Source: an uncultured Clostridia bacterium (GTDB taxonomy: Bacteria; Bacillota; Clostridia; Oscillospirales; Acutalibacteraceae). Taken from it: a stretch of 64,000 nucleotides of DNA. The DNA lies in NCBI GenBank assembly GCA_947589575.1, contig CANQBM010000002.1, forward strand, positions 186,001 to 250,000, given 5' to 3'. The translations under genes and the position numbers were made by a program. Below are positions 26,638 to 35,838 of this stretch, piece by piece (position 1 is the first letter of the stretch; the number at the start of each line of letters is the position of its first letter). Under the pieces are notes generated by a model. That model was not told where the DNA came from. It saw nothing but the letters and a program-made list of their open reading frames with translations, and ran no database searches.

Positions 26638-27276
26638 TTATCCGACCTCCCCGTTTATTCTGTCAGCAAACACATATAAACATTCTCCGCTATGCTCTGA
26701 CAAATCCGAAAATATACCGCAAAGAATAAGCATATCCATATTATCAGACTTATAAGCCGGTGTGTTTGCATCAATATATTTTATATCGTTCACACGATAG
26801 TTATATACACCATTGTTTGAGGTAACAGTAACTATATCGCCTTTTTTTACATATCCGAGACTTGAAAAACAGGTTTCATTATATCCGCGAATAACGCTTA
26901 GTCTGCCGCTGCCAAAATCATTTTCCTCGCTTAAAAATCCCGCGCCGTATCTCATTGAAGCTCGGTTTGAACCATAATAAATATCACAGTTCAGCCCGCA
27001 ATTTTCAATTATTACATTACCGATTTTATCGCCGAAATTTTTTTCATCTGAATTTTCATCCGGCAAATAGCAGTCGTCATTTATTACAATATCACGTACC
27101 TGCATATTTAATTTGTTTTCAATCTTGTGTATGTTTTCCGATACAGGCTTCATGGCAATTAGAATTGCCGTGATAAAAACAGCGACAGCAATTATATTAA
27201 AAGAGAGAATGTATTTAATATAACCCTGAAATACACCGCTTTTTTTATACCTTTTTCCGCTCTTTCCGCCACTCAT
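26638..27276 (-). CDS. Sortase-fold protein with a degenerate active site
   Basis: N-terminal basic patch and one membrane helix (about 20-42), a short linker, then a domain matching sortases strand for strand: GDKIGNVIIENCGLNCDIYY, YGAGFL, SVIRGYNETCFSSLGYVKKG, then GDIVTV and GVYNYRVNDIKYID. The Cys of the catalytic triad is present (LILCGIF, Cys186). The catalytic His position (GHxxT in sortases) is Tyr132, codon TAT, one base from CAT. The third catalytic residue, Arg, is also missing in the last strand (ECLYVFA). It is either an inactive scaffold or an altered enzyme. First gene of a three-gene operon. Confidence 0.72.
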   Translation of the reverse strand: MSGGKSGKRYKKSGVFQGYIKYILSFNIIAVAVFITAILIAMKPVSENIHKIENKLNMQVRDIVINDDCYLPDENSDEKNFGDKIGNVIIENCGLNCDIYYGSNRASMRYGAGFLSEENDFGSGRLSVIRGYNETCFSSLGYVKKGDIVTVTSNNGVYNYRVNDIKYIDANTPAYKSDNMDMLILCGIFSDLSEHSGECLYVFADRINGEVG

Positions 27277-27291
27277 ATAAAAAGTAAACTC

Positions 27292-28953
27292 CTAATCCTC
27301 AAAAACAGCGCCTTTTGCACCGCTTGTGACATGCTGCGCGTACCTTTTAAGATATCCGCTTAGTTCCTGTACGGGAGGTTTCCACTTAGCCTTGCGGTCA
27401 GCAAGCACTTCATCTGAAACATTAACCTTAAGAATTCTTGCGGGAATGTCAATTTCAATCTCGTCGCCGTCCTCAACAAGAGCAATAGTACCGCCCATTG
27501 CAGCTTCCGGACTGATGTGTCCGATTGACGCTCCGCGAGTTGCACCGGAAAAACGTCCGTCTGTAAGAAGCGCAACAGACGACCCAAGACCCATACCTAT
27601 AATTGCGGAAGTAGGCGAAAGCATTTCTCTCATACCGGGACCTCCCTTTGGTCCTTCATAGCGAATTACAACAACATCTCCTGCAACAACCTTACCTCCG
27701 TTAATTGCAGCGATTGCTTCCTCCTCGCTGTCATAGCATTTCGCAGGTCCCTTATGTTGCATCATTTCAGGCGCGACCGCACCTTTCTTAACAACAGCGC
27801 CATCCTCGGCAAGATTTCCTTTAAGTACGGCAATACCTCCGTCAGCAGAGAAAGGATTGTCTAGCCTTCGGATAATCTCTCCGTCAGCGTCGGGAGCATT
27901 TGCGATTCTGTCCGCAACAGTTCCGTTTACTGTGAGTGCGTCGGTGTTAATCATATCGCCCTTTGAAAGCTCCTTCATAACCGCCTGTATACCGCCCACA
28001 TCGTTAAGGTCGGTAATAAATACAGACGATGCAGGATTAAGCTTGCAAATCTGTGGTGTCTTTCTGCCATATGCGTCAAGGGCTTCAAGATTAATATCGT
28101 GACCTGCCGCGTGGGCAATCGCAGTAAGATGCAGAATCGTATTTGTTGAACAGCCGATAGCCATATCTGTACGCATAGCATTTTCGATTGCCTTTTCTGT
28201 AATTATATCTGACGGCTTAATATCTTCCTTTAAGAGCTCCATTACTCTTTCGCCTGCCATTTTGGCAAGCCTGAGTCTTGCGCTCATAACAGCGGGGATT
28301 GTCCCCGAACCGGGAAGAGACATGCCGATTGTTTCCGTAAGGCAGTTCATTGAGTTAGCTGTGTACATACCTGAACATGAACCGCAGGTAGGGCATGCTG
28401 TAAATGCACAGGATTCAAGATTTTCACTACTCATTTTACCTACCGCGTTTGCGCCGACATATTCAAACTGCTCCGAAAGACCGATACGGTTTTCTGTTTC
28501 AGTGCTCTTGCCGGGAAGCATAGGACCTCCGCTGATAAAAATACTCGGAAGATTAAGCCTGCACGCCGCAAGAAGCATACCCGGAACAATTTTGTCGCAG
28601 TTTGGAATAAATACAACCGCATCAAGCGGATGAGCCGTGAGCATTACCTCAATACTGTCGGCAATCAGCTCTCTTGAGCAAAGCGAATATTTCATACCTT
28701 TGTGATTCATTGCAATACCGTCGCAAACACCAATTGTATTAAATTCAAACGGAACACCGCCCGCATTTCTGATTCCTGCCTTAACCTGCTCGGCAATTTT
28801 GTCAAGGTGCATATGTCCCGGAATATAATCGCTTTTTGAATTTACAACCGCAACAAACGGCCTTTTCATCTCAAGCTCATCAATACCGAGCGCTCTGAGC
28901 AGAGAGCGGTGAGGCGCTCTTGAAGGACCTTCCTTAATTAAATCTGATCTCAT
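27292..28953 (-). CDS. ilvD: Dihydroxy-acid dehydratase
   Basis: Iron-sulfur enzyme of valine, isoleucine and pantothenate synthesis, converting dihydroxy acids to 2-keto acids. Cluster-binding Cys motifs are NCDKIVPGM and [17 protein letters not shown]; also [15 protein letters not shown] and [14 protein letters not shown] near the end. The start at 28953 follows GAGGG; an extension to 28986 has no ribosome site. 553 residues. No other ilv gene lies next to it. Confidence 0.96.
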   Translation of the reverse strand: MRSDLIKEGPSRAPHRSLLRALGIDELEMKRPFVAVVNSKSDYIPGHMHLDKIAEQVKAGIRNAGGVPFEFNTIGVCDGIAMNHKGMKYSLCSRELIADSIEVMLTAHPLDAVVFIPNCDKIVPGMLLAACRLNLPSIFISGGPMLPGKSTETENRIGLSEQFEYVGANAVGKMSSENLESCAFTACPTCGSCSGMYTANSMNCLTETIGMSLPGSGTIPAVMSARLRLAKMAGERVMELLKEDIKPSDIITEKAIENAMRTDMAIGCSTNTILHLTAIAHAAGHDINLEALDAYGRKTPQICKLNPASSVFITDLNDVGGIQAVMKELSKGDMINTDALTVNGTVADRIANAPDADGEIIRRLDNPFSADGGIAVLKGNLAEDGAVVKKGAVAPEMMQHKGPAKCYDSEEEAIAAINGGKVVAGDVVVIRYEGPKGGPGMREMLSPTSAIIGMGLGSSVALLTDGRFSGATRGASIGHISPEAAMGGTIALVEDGDEIEIDIPARILKVNVSDEVLADRKAKWKPPVQELSGYLKRYAQHVTSGAKGAVFED

Positions 28954-28994
28954 TCTATTACCCTCTTTATAATAATAAGTTAACATAAATTTTA

Positions 28995-29113
28995 GTAAAA
29001 AAGCAAATTATTGCGGATAGAATCATTATCCGTAAGCAGTTTACAAGTCTGTCGGATGCATACCGTATTTAATGCGGTAACAAAACCCAATCAATAAGAT
29101 TTACCCCGTTGCC
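28995..29113 (-). pseudogene. Decayed copy of the lysS 3' end
   Basis: About 115 bases resemble the last 170 bases of the intact lysS (32730-32890) in the same orientation: GCGGATAGAAT, ATTATC, GTAAGCAG, TTACAAG, GCATACCGTATT, TGCGGTAACAAAA and then weaker matches to the Cys/Arg-rich codons beyond. One internal gap removes about 28 bases exactly between two CTGTC repeats of lysS. It is the left scar of the region lying between ilvD and lysS. Confidence 0.75.
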
Positions 29114-29160
29114 GCCGCTTTTTTAGCGATCTCACAGTTTTTTGGTATCTTTTAAAAAGC

Positions 29161-30763
29161 TTAACTGCCTTTTTTCAATATAGCTTTTGCCTTAGCAAAT
29201 ACGGCATCGTCTAATCTGGGACCGATTTCGCCGGTTTCAAACTTAATCTTTGGTGTCAATAGACTGTTTTCCGGAAGAGAAATATCAAATAAACACGCTT
29301 GTTTATCCGTAAACCAATCTGCATACTGATTAAGCTGATCATATGAATCCAATGATACTGCTCTGATTCCATACGCCTCAGCTATTTTTTTAAAATCCGG
29401 GACAGTATATCCGCCGCTTTCGCTTGTGTTTGCACATCTGCCTTCATAGTTGAAATGCTGTGTTTCGCTTATTTTTCCTAATACATGGTTGTTAAGTATA
29501 AAAATTTTAATAGGAAGATTTTCTCTGTGAATGGTCTCAAGCTCTTGGATATTCATTTGAAATCCTCCGTCTCCGGCGATGCAGTAGACCGGTTTCTTCC
29601 TTTCGGCAATACACGAACCGATTGCAAACGGAAGTCCGCAGCCCATAGTGCCGTAACCTCCGCTGATATGAATTCGTCCTTTATGGCCTTTCAGCACAAG
29701 TGACTGCGCACACCAGCATTGATTCATACCAACATCTACTGAAACATTCGGATTCTCAGGAAGAAGAGAGGATATCATTTCTACAACCATATTTCCCGGT
29801 TGCTTATCAAAAGGCGCCAAAAAATCTTTTGCCTCAAAGCATTGCTTTTTCCACTCTGAATAATCTACATCTTCAACCATAATCATCCGCATAAAATCCC
29901 GTGCATCTGTATGATATTTTTTTTCATTTTCCTTAATTGTACGGCTCAACTCATATTCATCAATATCGCACCTAATCAGATCGGCGTTAGGGGCAAACTT
30001 TTTATTGAATTGACCCACTTGACGAATACCTAACCGCGCGCCAACAGAAACAATCAAATCACACTCGTTAAGAATCATATTAGCAACACGGTTTCCATGC
30101 GTTCCGATAAACCCAATATGAAATTCATCCTGAACTAAGTCTACCCCGTTCATAGTAGTAAGAACAGGAATATTTGTTTTTCTCGCAAATTCATAAATCA
30201 AATCTGCCGCGCCCGCAGTTCGTACGCCATTACCAACCAATAATATCGGTTTGCTGTATGTTGAGCGGAAAATCAATAATAACCCCTCCCTTTCGCCCTA
30301 ACAGAGCCATGTTATATGCCCTGTTTATGATATCTTCAAAATTCTTATTTGTATTCATAGAGACCGAATACTTTGTAATATTCCTTGTTATTGAAACAAG
30401 ATCCATATCTTGAAATGCGTTTTGTCTGCAGCCCGAATATCCCTTCATCTCATTTGTGGGAACATTACCGCATATTCCCATGATAGGAAATCCATCAAAC
30501 CATGCGTCTGCAAGCCCTCCCAAGCCGTTTATTGCGCCGGGACCGGACGTGGTGAAATACACGCCTAATTTTCCGCTGGTACGCGCGTAGCCGTCGGCTG
30601 CTAAAGCGCACCCCTGCTCATGGTAACAAACATGAGTTGTAATCTCGTCTTTTCTCTTATACAGCGCGTCCATAAAAGGCACTATATATCCTCCAGCATA
30701 ACCAAACACATCGGTCACATCATGCTTAATAAGGAAATCAACCAAAAAATCAGCACAGGTCAA
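29161..30763 (-). pseudogene. TPP-dependent acetolactate-synthase-like enzyme, broken by linker deletion and frameshift
   Basis: Two overlapping frames together make one thiamine-pyrophosphate enzyme. The 5' frame (30763-30230, TTG start after GGGGATAG) is the PYR domain with catalytic Glu49 in YHEQGCALAADGYAR. The 3' frame (30276-29161) has the central domain from KPILLVGNGVRTAG and the PP domain with CIAGDGGFQMN...NN. In intact enzymes about 40 residues link DFPLxxQ to KPxLLVGxG; here the two meet directly in different frames. Neighbours suggest a branched-sugar or glycan role rather than IlvB. Two separate coupled polypeptides cannot be excluded. Confidence 0.78.
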
Positions 30764-30799
30764 TTTACTATCCCCTTCCGTTAAAATTCAAAAATTTCA

Positions 30800-31528
30800 T
30801 TAACTGTATAAAAATTCCTCAGGTACTTTCAGCAACGCTTCAAACAGAGGCAAGTCCTCTTTTTGCGTAATTTTGATATTACTCGTTGTACCCTTGGCAA
30901 AATACACTCTCTCGCCATAGTGAATGAGCAGTGAACTGGTAAAAGTAAAATCATGTTTATTTTCTTTCTCTGCCTTTTCATAACACTTTAAAGCCAAAGA
31001 ATAACGAAACGCCTGCGGCGATGCTGTAAGCATCACATGTTCTCTGTCAATATCGGAGACTGCTGATACAAAATCTTCTGTATAAACTATAGGAGGATGA
31101 CAGCAGATTGATGATGATGCGTTACCGTTTTCATGCGCTACACGGAGAACCTCATTGATTGCTTTTTGAGGCAGGATAGGTCTAACGGCATCATGAACAA
31201 CTATGTAATCGTCAGGCTCTATCTTATCTCTTAGAAAAAACACTCCGTTTCTTATGGAATCATGACCAGTCGCTCCGCCCTCAATTATCCATTCAACCTT
31301 TGTTAAGGAGTATTGTTCAATCAAATCGCGAAGATGGTTAATCCATTCCTTGACACACACAACCACTATTTTTTCAATTTGTGGATTTCGTTGAAAATTC
31401 TCGATTGAATAAACAATGATGGGTTTTCCGTCAACCTCCAAAAACTGCTTGGGTATTTCCGACTGCATCCTTTTTCCGACACCGCCGGCTAATAAAATCA
31501 CGTAATTGTTTATTTTATTATCACTCAT
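30800..31528 (-). CDS. IspD/TarI-family cytidylyltransferase
   Basis: Transfers CMP from CTP onto a sugar- or polyol-phosphate. The motifs are LAGGVGKRM, IPKQFLEVDGKPI, VVHDAVRPI, LTASPQAFR and NIKITQKEDL. 242 residues. In this cassette, next to a sugar SDR and a TPP enzyme, a glycan substrate such as ribitol 5-phosphate is more likely than the isoprenoid intermediate of IspD, but the sequence alone does not decide. It starts 30 bases after the SDR gene. Confidence 0.86.
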   Translation of the reverse strand: MSDNKINNYVILLAGGVGKRMQSEIPKQFLEVDGKPIIVYSIENFQRNPQIEKIVVVCVKEWINHLRDLIEQYSLTKVEWIIEGGATGHDSIRNGVFFLRDKIEPDDYIVVHDAVRPILPQKAINEVLRVAHENGNASSSICCHPPIVYTEDFVSAVSDIDREHVMLTASPQAFRYSLALKCYEKAEKENKHDFTFTSSLLIHYGERVYFAKGTTSNIKITQKEDLPLFEALLKVPEEFLYS

Positions 31529-31558
31529 AAAAATTTTATTCCTGCTTTCATACTGACT

Positions 31559-32620
31559 CTAAATAATTGACTTAAAAATCCGAATCGTCCTTTCCAAGCC
31601 CGTTTGAATATCATAGCGCGGAATCCATCCGATACTCCTTAGTTTACTGCTATCCAGCCTCGCCTTTGTTGCCTTACTGTATCCTGCCGCTTCAACTCCG
31701 TCCGGGATTTCAAATACGACTTTTTTGCCGTTAATATCTGCAATAGCCGCCGCTAAATCTTTCAGCGTTATATCGCTCTTGGAATCTGCAATATTGTAAG
31801 CTTCTCCGTTTTTCCCATTAATTAGGGCTGTAAGCAATCCGCTTACAGCGTCAGCAACATATGTATAGCTGTAAAACTGAGTTCCGTCAGATTTCAGAAC
31901 AATATCTTCGCCCGCGATACCTTTTCTTATAAACTGGCTAATGGCTTTTGTATCATTCATAAGCATCGTGGGACCGTATGAGCGGGTAAATCTCACAACA
32001 ATTTCGTCTAATCCCAACTGCGATTTGTACGCCTGGCATAAAGCTTCCCCACAACGTTTGCTTTCCGGATATCCGGCTCTTAGAGTGTTGCAGTTTATAT
32101 AGCCGCAGTAATCCTCGTCAAACAGTTCAACATCACCGCGGTTTTCCCCATATATTTCATTTGACGAAGCAAATATAAATCTCTCGGTTTGATGTTTAAC
32201 GGCAAAATCGAGCAGGTTCTTAAGACCTATTATATTTGTTGCAATCGTGCCGATAGGATCGGTTGAATAAAGCATCGGATGCGTGTTTGCCGCAAGATGA
32301 AAAATAAAATCAACTTTCCCAAGATCATCTCGTTCAAAAGGAAATTTTACATCATAGGGGATAAAAACAAAATGCGGGTCGTCTGCAAACTTTGCAAACC
32401 TTTCTTTTGCCTTTTTCTCGCTGCGTCCAAGAGCATATACGGTGCAGTTCAATCCGTCGGTTAAATTTTTCTCTAAAATTGCATCAACTAAAAAACTACC
32501 GATAAGACCGGTTGCGCCCGAAATCATCATGCTCTTATTTGCTAATTTATTCCATGAAATGTTCAGGTCACAGATATGATAAATATCTTCCATATATAAA
32601 CGGTTTGTATATAATCTCAT
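31559..32620 (-). CDS. NAD-dependent sugar epimerase/dehydratase (extended SDR)
   Basis: Nucleotide-sugar modifying enzyme. The coenzyme motif is MISGATGLIGSFLVDAI at about residues 32-48, then FIFHLAANTHP, FASSNEIYGE, the catalytic YPESK, and FTRSYGP. 353 residues. The first 30 residues before the Rossmann motif are longer than usual. First gene of the cassette that ends with the broken TPP enzyme; its product probably feeds a capsule or teichoic precursor. Exact reaction unknown. Confidence 0.85.
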   Translation of the reverse strand: MRLYTNRLYMEDIYHICDLNISWNKLANKSMMISGATGLIGSFLVDAILEKNLTDGLNCTVYALGRSEKKAKERFAKFADDPHFVFIPYDVKFPFERDDLGKVDFIFHLAANTHPMLYSTDPIGTIATNIIGLKNLLDFAVKHQTERFIFASSNEIYGENRGDVELFDEDYCGYINCNTLRAGYPESKRCGEALCQAYKSQLGLDEIVVRFTRSYGPTMLMNDTKAISQFIRKGIAGEDIVLKSDGTQFYSYTYVADAVSGLLTALINGKNGEAYNIADSKSDITLKDLAAAIADINGKKVVFEIPDGVEAAGYSKATKARLDSSKLRSIGWIPRYDIQTGLERTIRIFKSII

Positions 32621-32706
32621 ATTTCTTGTGTTGCTCCTTATATTTTCTTTGATCTTACATTAAAGCAAAATACACAGTAAGCTGTACATACTCGTATTAC
32701 AAGCAA

Positions 32707-34545
32707 TTACTCCACTAAAGGCTTCATTGTCGGGAAAAGCAAAACGTCGCGGATAGAATAATTATCAGTAAGCAGCATTACAAGCCTGTCAATTCCTATT
32801 CCCAATCCGCCTGTCGGAGGCATACCGTATTCAAGTGCGGTAACAAAATCGTAGTCTATGAGGTTTGCCTCGTCGTCGCCCGCTTCCCGAAGTTTCATCT
32901 GCGCCTCAAAGCGTTCCATCTGATCTATAGGGTCGTTAAGCTCGGAATAAGCGTTGCCGTATTCTCCGCCGAGAATAAACAGCTCAAATCTTTCTGTAAG
33001 AGCGGGACAATCCGGCTTTCTTTTGGTTAAAGGACTTATCTCAACGGGATAATCCATAATAAAAGTCGGCTGAGTGAGCTTTTCCTCAACAAATTCTTCA
33101 AAGAAAGAGTTTAGAATATCACCCCAAGTAGCCTTGCCCGGCGCGATTTCAATGCCCTTTTCCTTAGCTATTGCAATCGCTTTTTCATTATCGGACATAA
33201 AGTCCGCGAAATTTACACCGCTGTATTTTTCAACAGTCTCAATCATTGTAATACGTTTAAAAGGAGATTCAAGATCAATCTCCGTACCGTTAAATGTTAT
33301 ATGAAGGTTCCCGTCACATACCTCATTAGCCGCGTTTCTTATTAAACTTTCCGCAATATCCATCATTGTGTGATAATCAGCATATGCCTGATAAAGTTCA
33401 ATACAGGTAAATTCGGGATTGTGCCTTACGTCCATGCCTTCGTTTCTGAAATTTCTGCCTATTTCATAAACTCTCTCCATACCGCCTACAATAAGGCGTT
33501 TAAGATAAAGCTCTGTCGCAATGCGAAGGTACATATCCATATCAAGCGTATTGTGGTGGGTAATAAACGGTCTTGCCGCCGCGCCGCCTGCAATATTGTT
33601 AAGTATCGGCGTTTCAACCTCAATAAAACCGAGGTTGTCCAAATACGCTCTGATTGAGGAAATAATCTTTGAGCGCTTAATAAACGTATCCTTTACACCG
33701 GGATTCATAATCATATCAAGATAACGCTTCCTGTAGCGTGTATCGGTATCTGTAAGACCGTGGAATTTTTCAGGCAGAGGTAAAAGCGATTTAGAAAGAA
33801 GTATAAGCTTTTCAGCATGAACAGATATTTCTCCCGTTTTTGTTTTGAAAACAAAACCGTCAACCTGAATTATATCTCCCAAATCCCACTTTTTAAACTC
33901 TTTGAACTCATCTTCGCCGACATCGTTCATACGAACATAAACCTGAATTCTGCCTGTTCTGTCACGCAGGTCAATAAAATTAGCCTTGCCCATATCTCTC
34001 CAGGTCATAATACGTCCGCATATTGATACGTTCTTTTCCTCAAGCTCATCAAAGTTATCGTTAATATCCAAAGCCGTGTGGGTCTGAACTGCTTTTGTGA
34101 TTTCAAACGGATCATTACCCTTATTCTGAAGCTCTTTAAGCTTGTTAATACGTATTTGCTTTTGCTCGTTTTCCGAAAGGACAACCTCCGCAGTCTGCAT
34201 TTGAGCCGCGTTTGCGTTATTTCCGATTTTTTCTATATTTTCAAGAGCCTCTTCCTCACTGTCGGCGACGCCTTCAAGAGCAACCGCACCCGTTTGAAGA
34301 TACAGCGTGTACTTTACCTTCCCGTTCTCAGCATCGACAAGATATTTAGGATTAGTCTTTTCCTCGTCATTTTGAAGGACGTTTTGAACCTTCATTCTGC
34401 TGTTCTTTTTTACAGCCTTAACGCCCCGCTTGCACTCATCCTCTCTCTCAAACACGGGACTTACACCGACTGACTTGTCATCAATAAAAAATTCAAACGT
34501 GAAAGTACCGTCACCGGATTTAGTGATTTCAAACCTTCCTGCCAT
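32707..34545 (-). CDS. lysS: Lysine-tRNA ligase (class II) with N-terminal DUF1508 (YegP-like) repeats
   Basis: Charges tRNA-Lys. The class II core has motif 2 (YEIGRNFRNEGMDVRHNPEF) and motif 3 (GGLGIGIDRLVMLL); the anticodon-binding OB fold is at about 165-270. At 612 residues it is some 110 longer than usual. Residues 2-50 match DUF1508 (GRFEITKSGDGTFTFEFF, ECKRGVKAVKKNS) and residues 66-112 look like a degenerate second copy (PKYLVDAENGKVKYTLYL, ALENIEKIGNNA). The ribosome site GAGGTAG lies directly before the DUF1508 ATG, so the fusion is translated as one chain. greA lies just upstream. Confidence 0.95.
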   Translation of the reverse strand: MAGRFEITKSGDGTFTFEFFIDDKSVGVSPVFEREDECKRGVKAVKKNSRMKVQNVLQNDEEKTNPKYLVDAENGKVKYTLYLQTGAVALEGVADSEEEALENIEKIGNNANAAQMQTAEVVLSENEQKQIRINKLKELQNKGNDPFEITKAVQTHTALDINDNFDELEEKNVSICGRIMTWRDMGKANFIDLRDRTGRIQVYVRMNDVGEDEFKEFKKWDLGDIIQVDGFVFKTKTGEISVHAEKLILLSKSLLPLPEKFHGLTDTDTRYRKRYLDMIMNPGVKDTFIKRSKIISSIRAYLDNLGFIEVETPILNNIAGGAAARPFITHHNTLDMDMYLRIATELYLKRLIVGGMERVYEIGRNFRNEGMDVRHNPEFTCIELYQAYADYHTMMDIAESLIRNAANEVCDGNLHITFNGTEIDLESPFKRITMIETVEKYSGVNFADFMSDNEKAIAIAKEKGIEIAPGKATWGDILNSFFEEFVEEKLTQPTFIMDYPVEISPLTKRKPDCPALTERFELFILGGEYGNAYSELNDPIDQMERFEAQMKLREAGDDEANLIDYDFVTALEYGMPPTGGLGIGIDRLVMLLTDNYSIRDVLLFPTMKPLVE

Positions 34546-34567
34546 ATTTTACTACCTCGTCGATTTT

Positions 34568-35035
34568 TTAGTCGATTTTTTTAATTTTAAGCTCAAGATT
34601 TCCGATAGGCGCTTCAACAACAACCGTTTCCCCTACCTTTGCTCCCATAAGAGCTTTTCCGACGGGACTTTCGTCGGATATTTTGCCGTTTTCGGGGTCT
34701 GACTGTGCAAAGCCTACAATCTCATATGTTGCCTCAACTTTGTCTTTTTTTCTTATAACGGTTACTTTTGTACCCATACTTACGGTATCTGAACTTGCGG
34801 AATCAAGAATAACCGCATTGTCAAGCTGATATTCAAGCTCGCTGATACGAGCCTCTATTTTTGCCTGCTCCGACTTTGCCTCGTCATACTCGCTGTTTTC
34901 GGAAAGGTCGCCGTATGAACGGGCAACCTTAAGCTTTTCCGCTATATCAATTCTGCCTTCGGTTTTAAGATAATCAAGCTCTTTTTCAAGCTCTGCTTTA
35001 CCAGCCGCAGTCATTTTAAATTGTTTTGTTGCCAT
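34568..35035 (-). CDS. greA: Transcription elongation factor GreA
   Basis: Stimulates transcript cleavage by stalled RNA polymerase. The coiled-coil N terminus carries the acidic tip (ARSYGDLSENSEYDEAKSEQ), and the C-terminal FKBP-like domain ends with VGKALMGAKVGETVVVEAP. 155 residues. It precedes lysS by 22 bases, the common greA-lysS pair of Firmicutes, and has a consensus promoter. Confidence 0.97.
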   Translation of the reverse strand: MATKQFKMTAAGKAELEKELDYLKTEGRIDIAEKLKVARSYGDLSENSEYDEAKSEQAKIEARISELEYQLDNAVILDSASSDTVSMGTKVTVIRKKDKVEATYEIVGFAQSDPENGKISDESPVGKALMGAKVGETVVVEAPIGNLELKIKKID

Positions 35036-35068
35036 AATACTATCTCCTTATCGCATTTTAATTACTTT

Positions 35069-35097
35069 ATTATATATTATAATTATATTAGTGTCAA
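35069..35097 (-). promoter_or_regulatory. Promoter of greA-lysS
   Basis: TTGACA (35097-35092), 17 bases, TATAAT (35074-35069) on the minus strand, with GGAGA before the greA start. Confidence 0.88.
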
Positions 35098-35120
35098 GTT
35101 TAAACATAAAGAGCGAAAAA

Positions 35121-35152
35121 AATAAGAACCGCTTAAAAATGCGGTCCTTAAT
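35121..35152 (-). terminator. Intrinsic terminator after the SOD-like gene
   Basis: AAGGACCGC pairs with GCGGTTCTT (two G-U) in the minus-strand transcript and is followed by TATTTTTTTCG. It isolates greA from the gene upstream. Confidence 0.88.
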
Positions 35153-35183
35153 AGAAATTATTGTGCCTGTTATATTTATCACT

Positions 35184-35693
35184 CTAAGAAAACAATTTGA
35201 TTTGTCCGCAGGCAATCTTTTCTCCTGCGTTTCCCGACGGCTGAGTTGTAAAATCGTCAGGCTTTGAATGTATAATAACTGTTTTTCCTAAAATTTCGTT
35301 GACAGAAAATCTGTCTGTTAAAAATATGCTTAAAGCATATCCGTTATTAGAAAACAGCGGCGGCATATCACCTGCGTGATAGGGATGCTCGCAGTCACAC
35401 GGATTGTAGTGCGTCTTGGCATTTGCAAACGGATCATCCTCATTGCCGCTGCAACATTCACCGCTGTGAATATGAAACGCGAAAACGGGATTTTTACACT
35501 TTTCATCCGCATCGGGCAGACCGAATATTTCGGCAGCCGCAAGGACGCCGTAATTTGTCTGATAAAACCGTACGCACCCGTTAATATCCGGATACGCATC
35601 GCTCCCCTTTATGTGTGAAACAGCGCGGGGACGCTGCCTGAGAAGCACAGCGACATCAGCCAAATGACTTCTGTTTTTTCTGTTTGTTGTCAC
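35184..35693 (-). CDS. Cu/Zn superoxide dismutase-like protein, cytoplasmic
   Basis: SodC-fold protein. All metal ligands can be aligned: FHIH (His74, His76), THYNP (His95), EHPYHAGD (His103, His106, Asp109) and VIIHSKPDD (His142). The disulfide Cys residues (GECC and ACGQI) are present. The guiding Arg next to the second Cys in most SODs is Lys159 here (EKIACG), and the electrostatic and Zn loops are short. No signal peptide, which is unusual for bacterial SodC. The start is a GTG with a weak site. 169 residues. Activity is therefore uncertain. Confidence 0.82.
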   Translation of the reverse strand: MTTNRKNRSHLADVAVLLRQRPRAVSHIKGSDAYPDINGCVRFYQTNYGVLAAAEIFGLPDADEKCKNPVFAFHIHSGECCSGNEDDPFANAKTHYNPCDCEHPYHAGDMPPLFSNNGYALSIFLTDRFSVNEILGKTVIIHSKPDDFTTQPSGNAGEKIACGQIKLFS

Positions 35694-35838
35694 AAAATAT
35701 CACCACTCATAAATCATAATATTAGTATGATATGATTTTGAGATAAAAAGGTGATAAATCGATATCGGATTTAATATAAACTGAATCAATCTTATAATTA
35801 TTATAAAATTTGATGCGTTTGTCTTTATTAACATATAT

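Noticed and set aside
29161-30763. Assignment of the TPP gene as ilvB (acetolactate synthase) with ilvD
   Set aside because: No ilvN or ilvC is near, the gene belongs to a cassette with a sugar SDR and a cytidylyltransferase, and a lysS remnant separates it from ilvD. An acetolactate role cannot be ruled out, so only the superfamily is named.
30800-31528. Calling the cytidylyltransferase ispD
   Set aside because: Motifs fit both IspD and TarI; cassette neighbours favour a glycan polyol, so no symbol is given.
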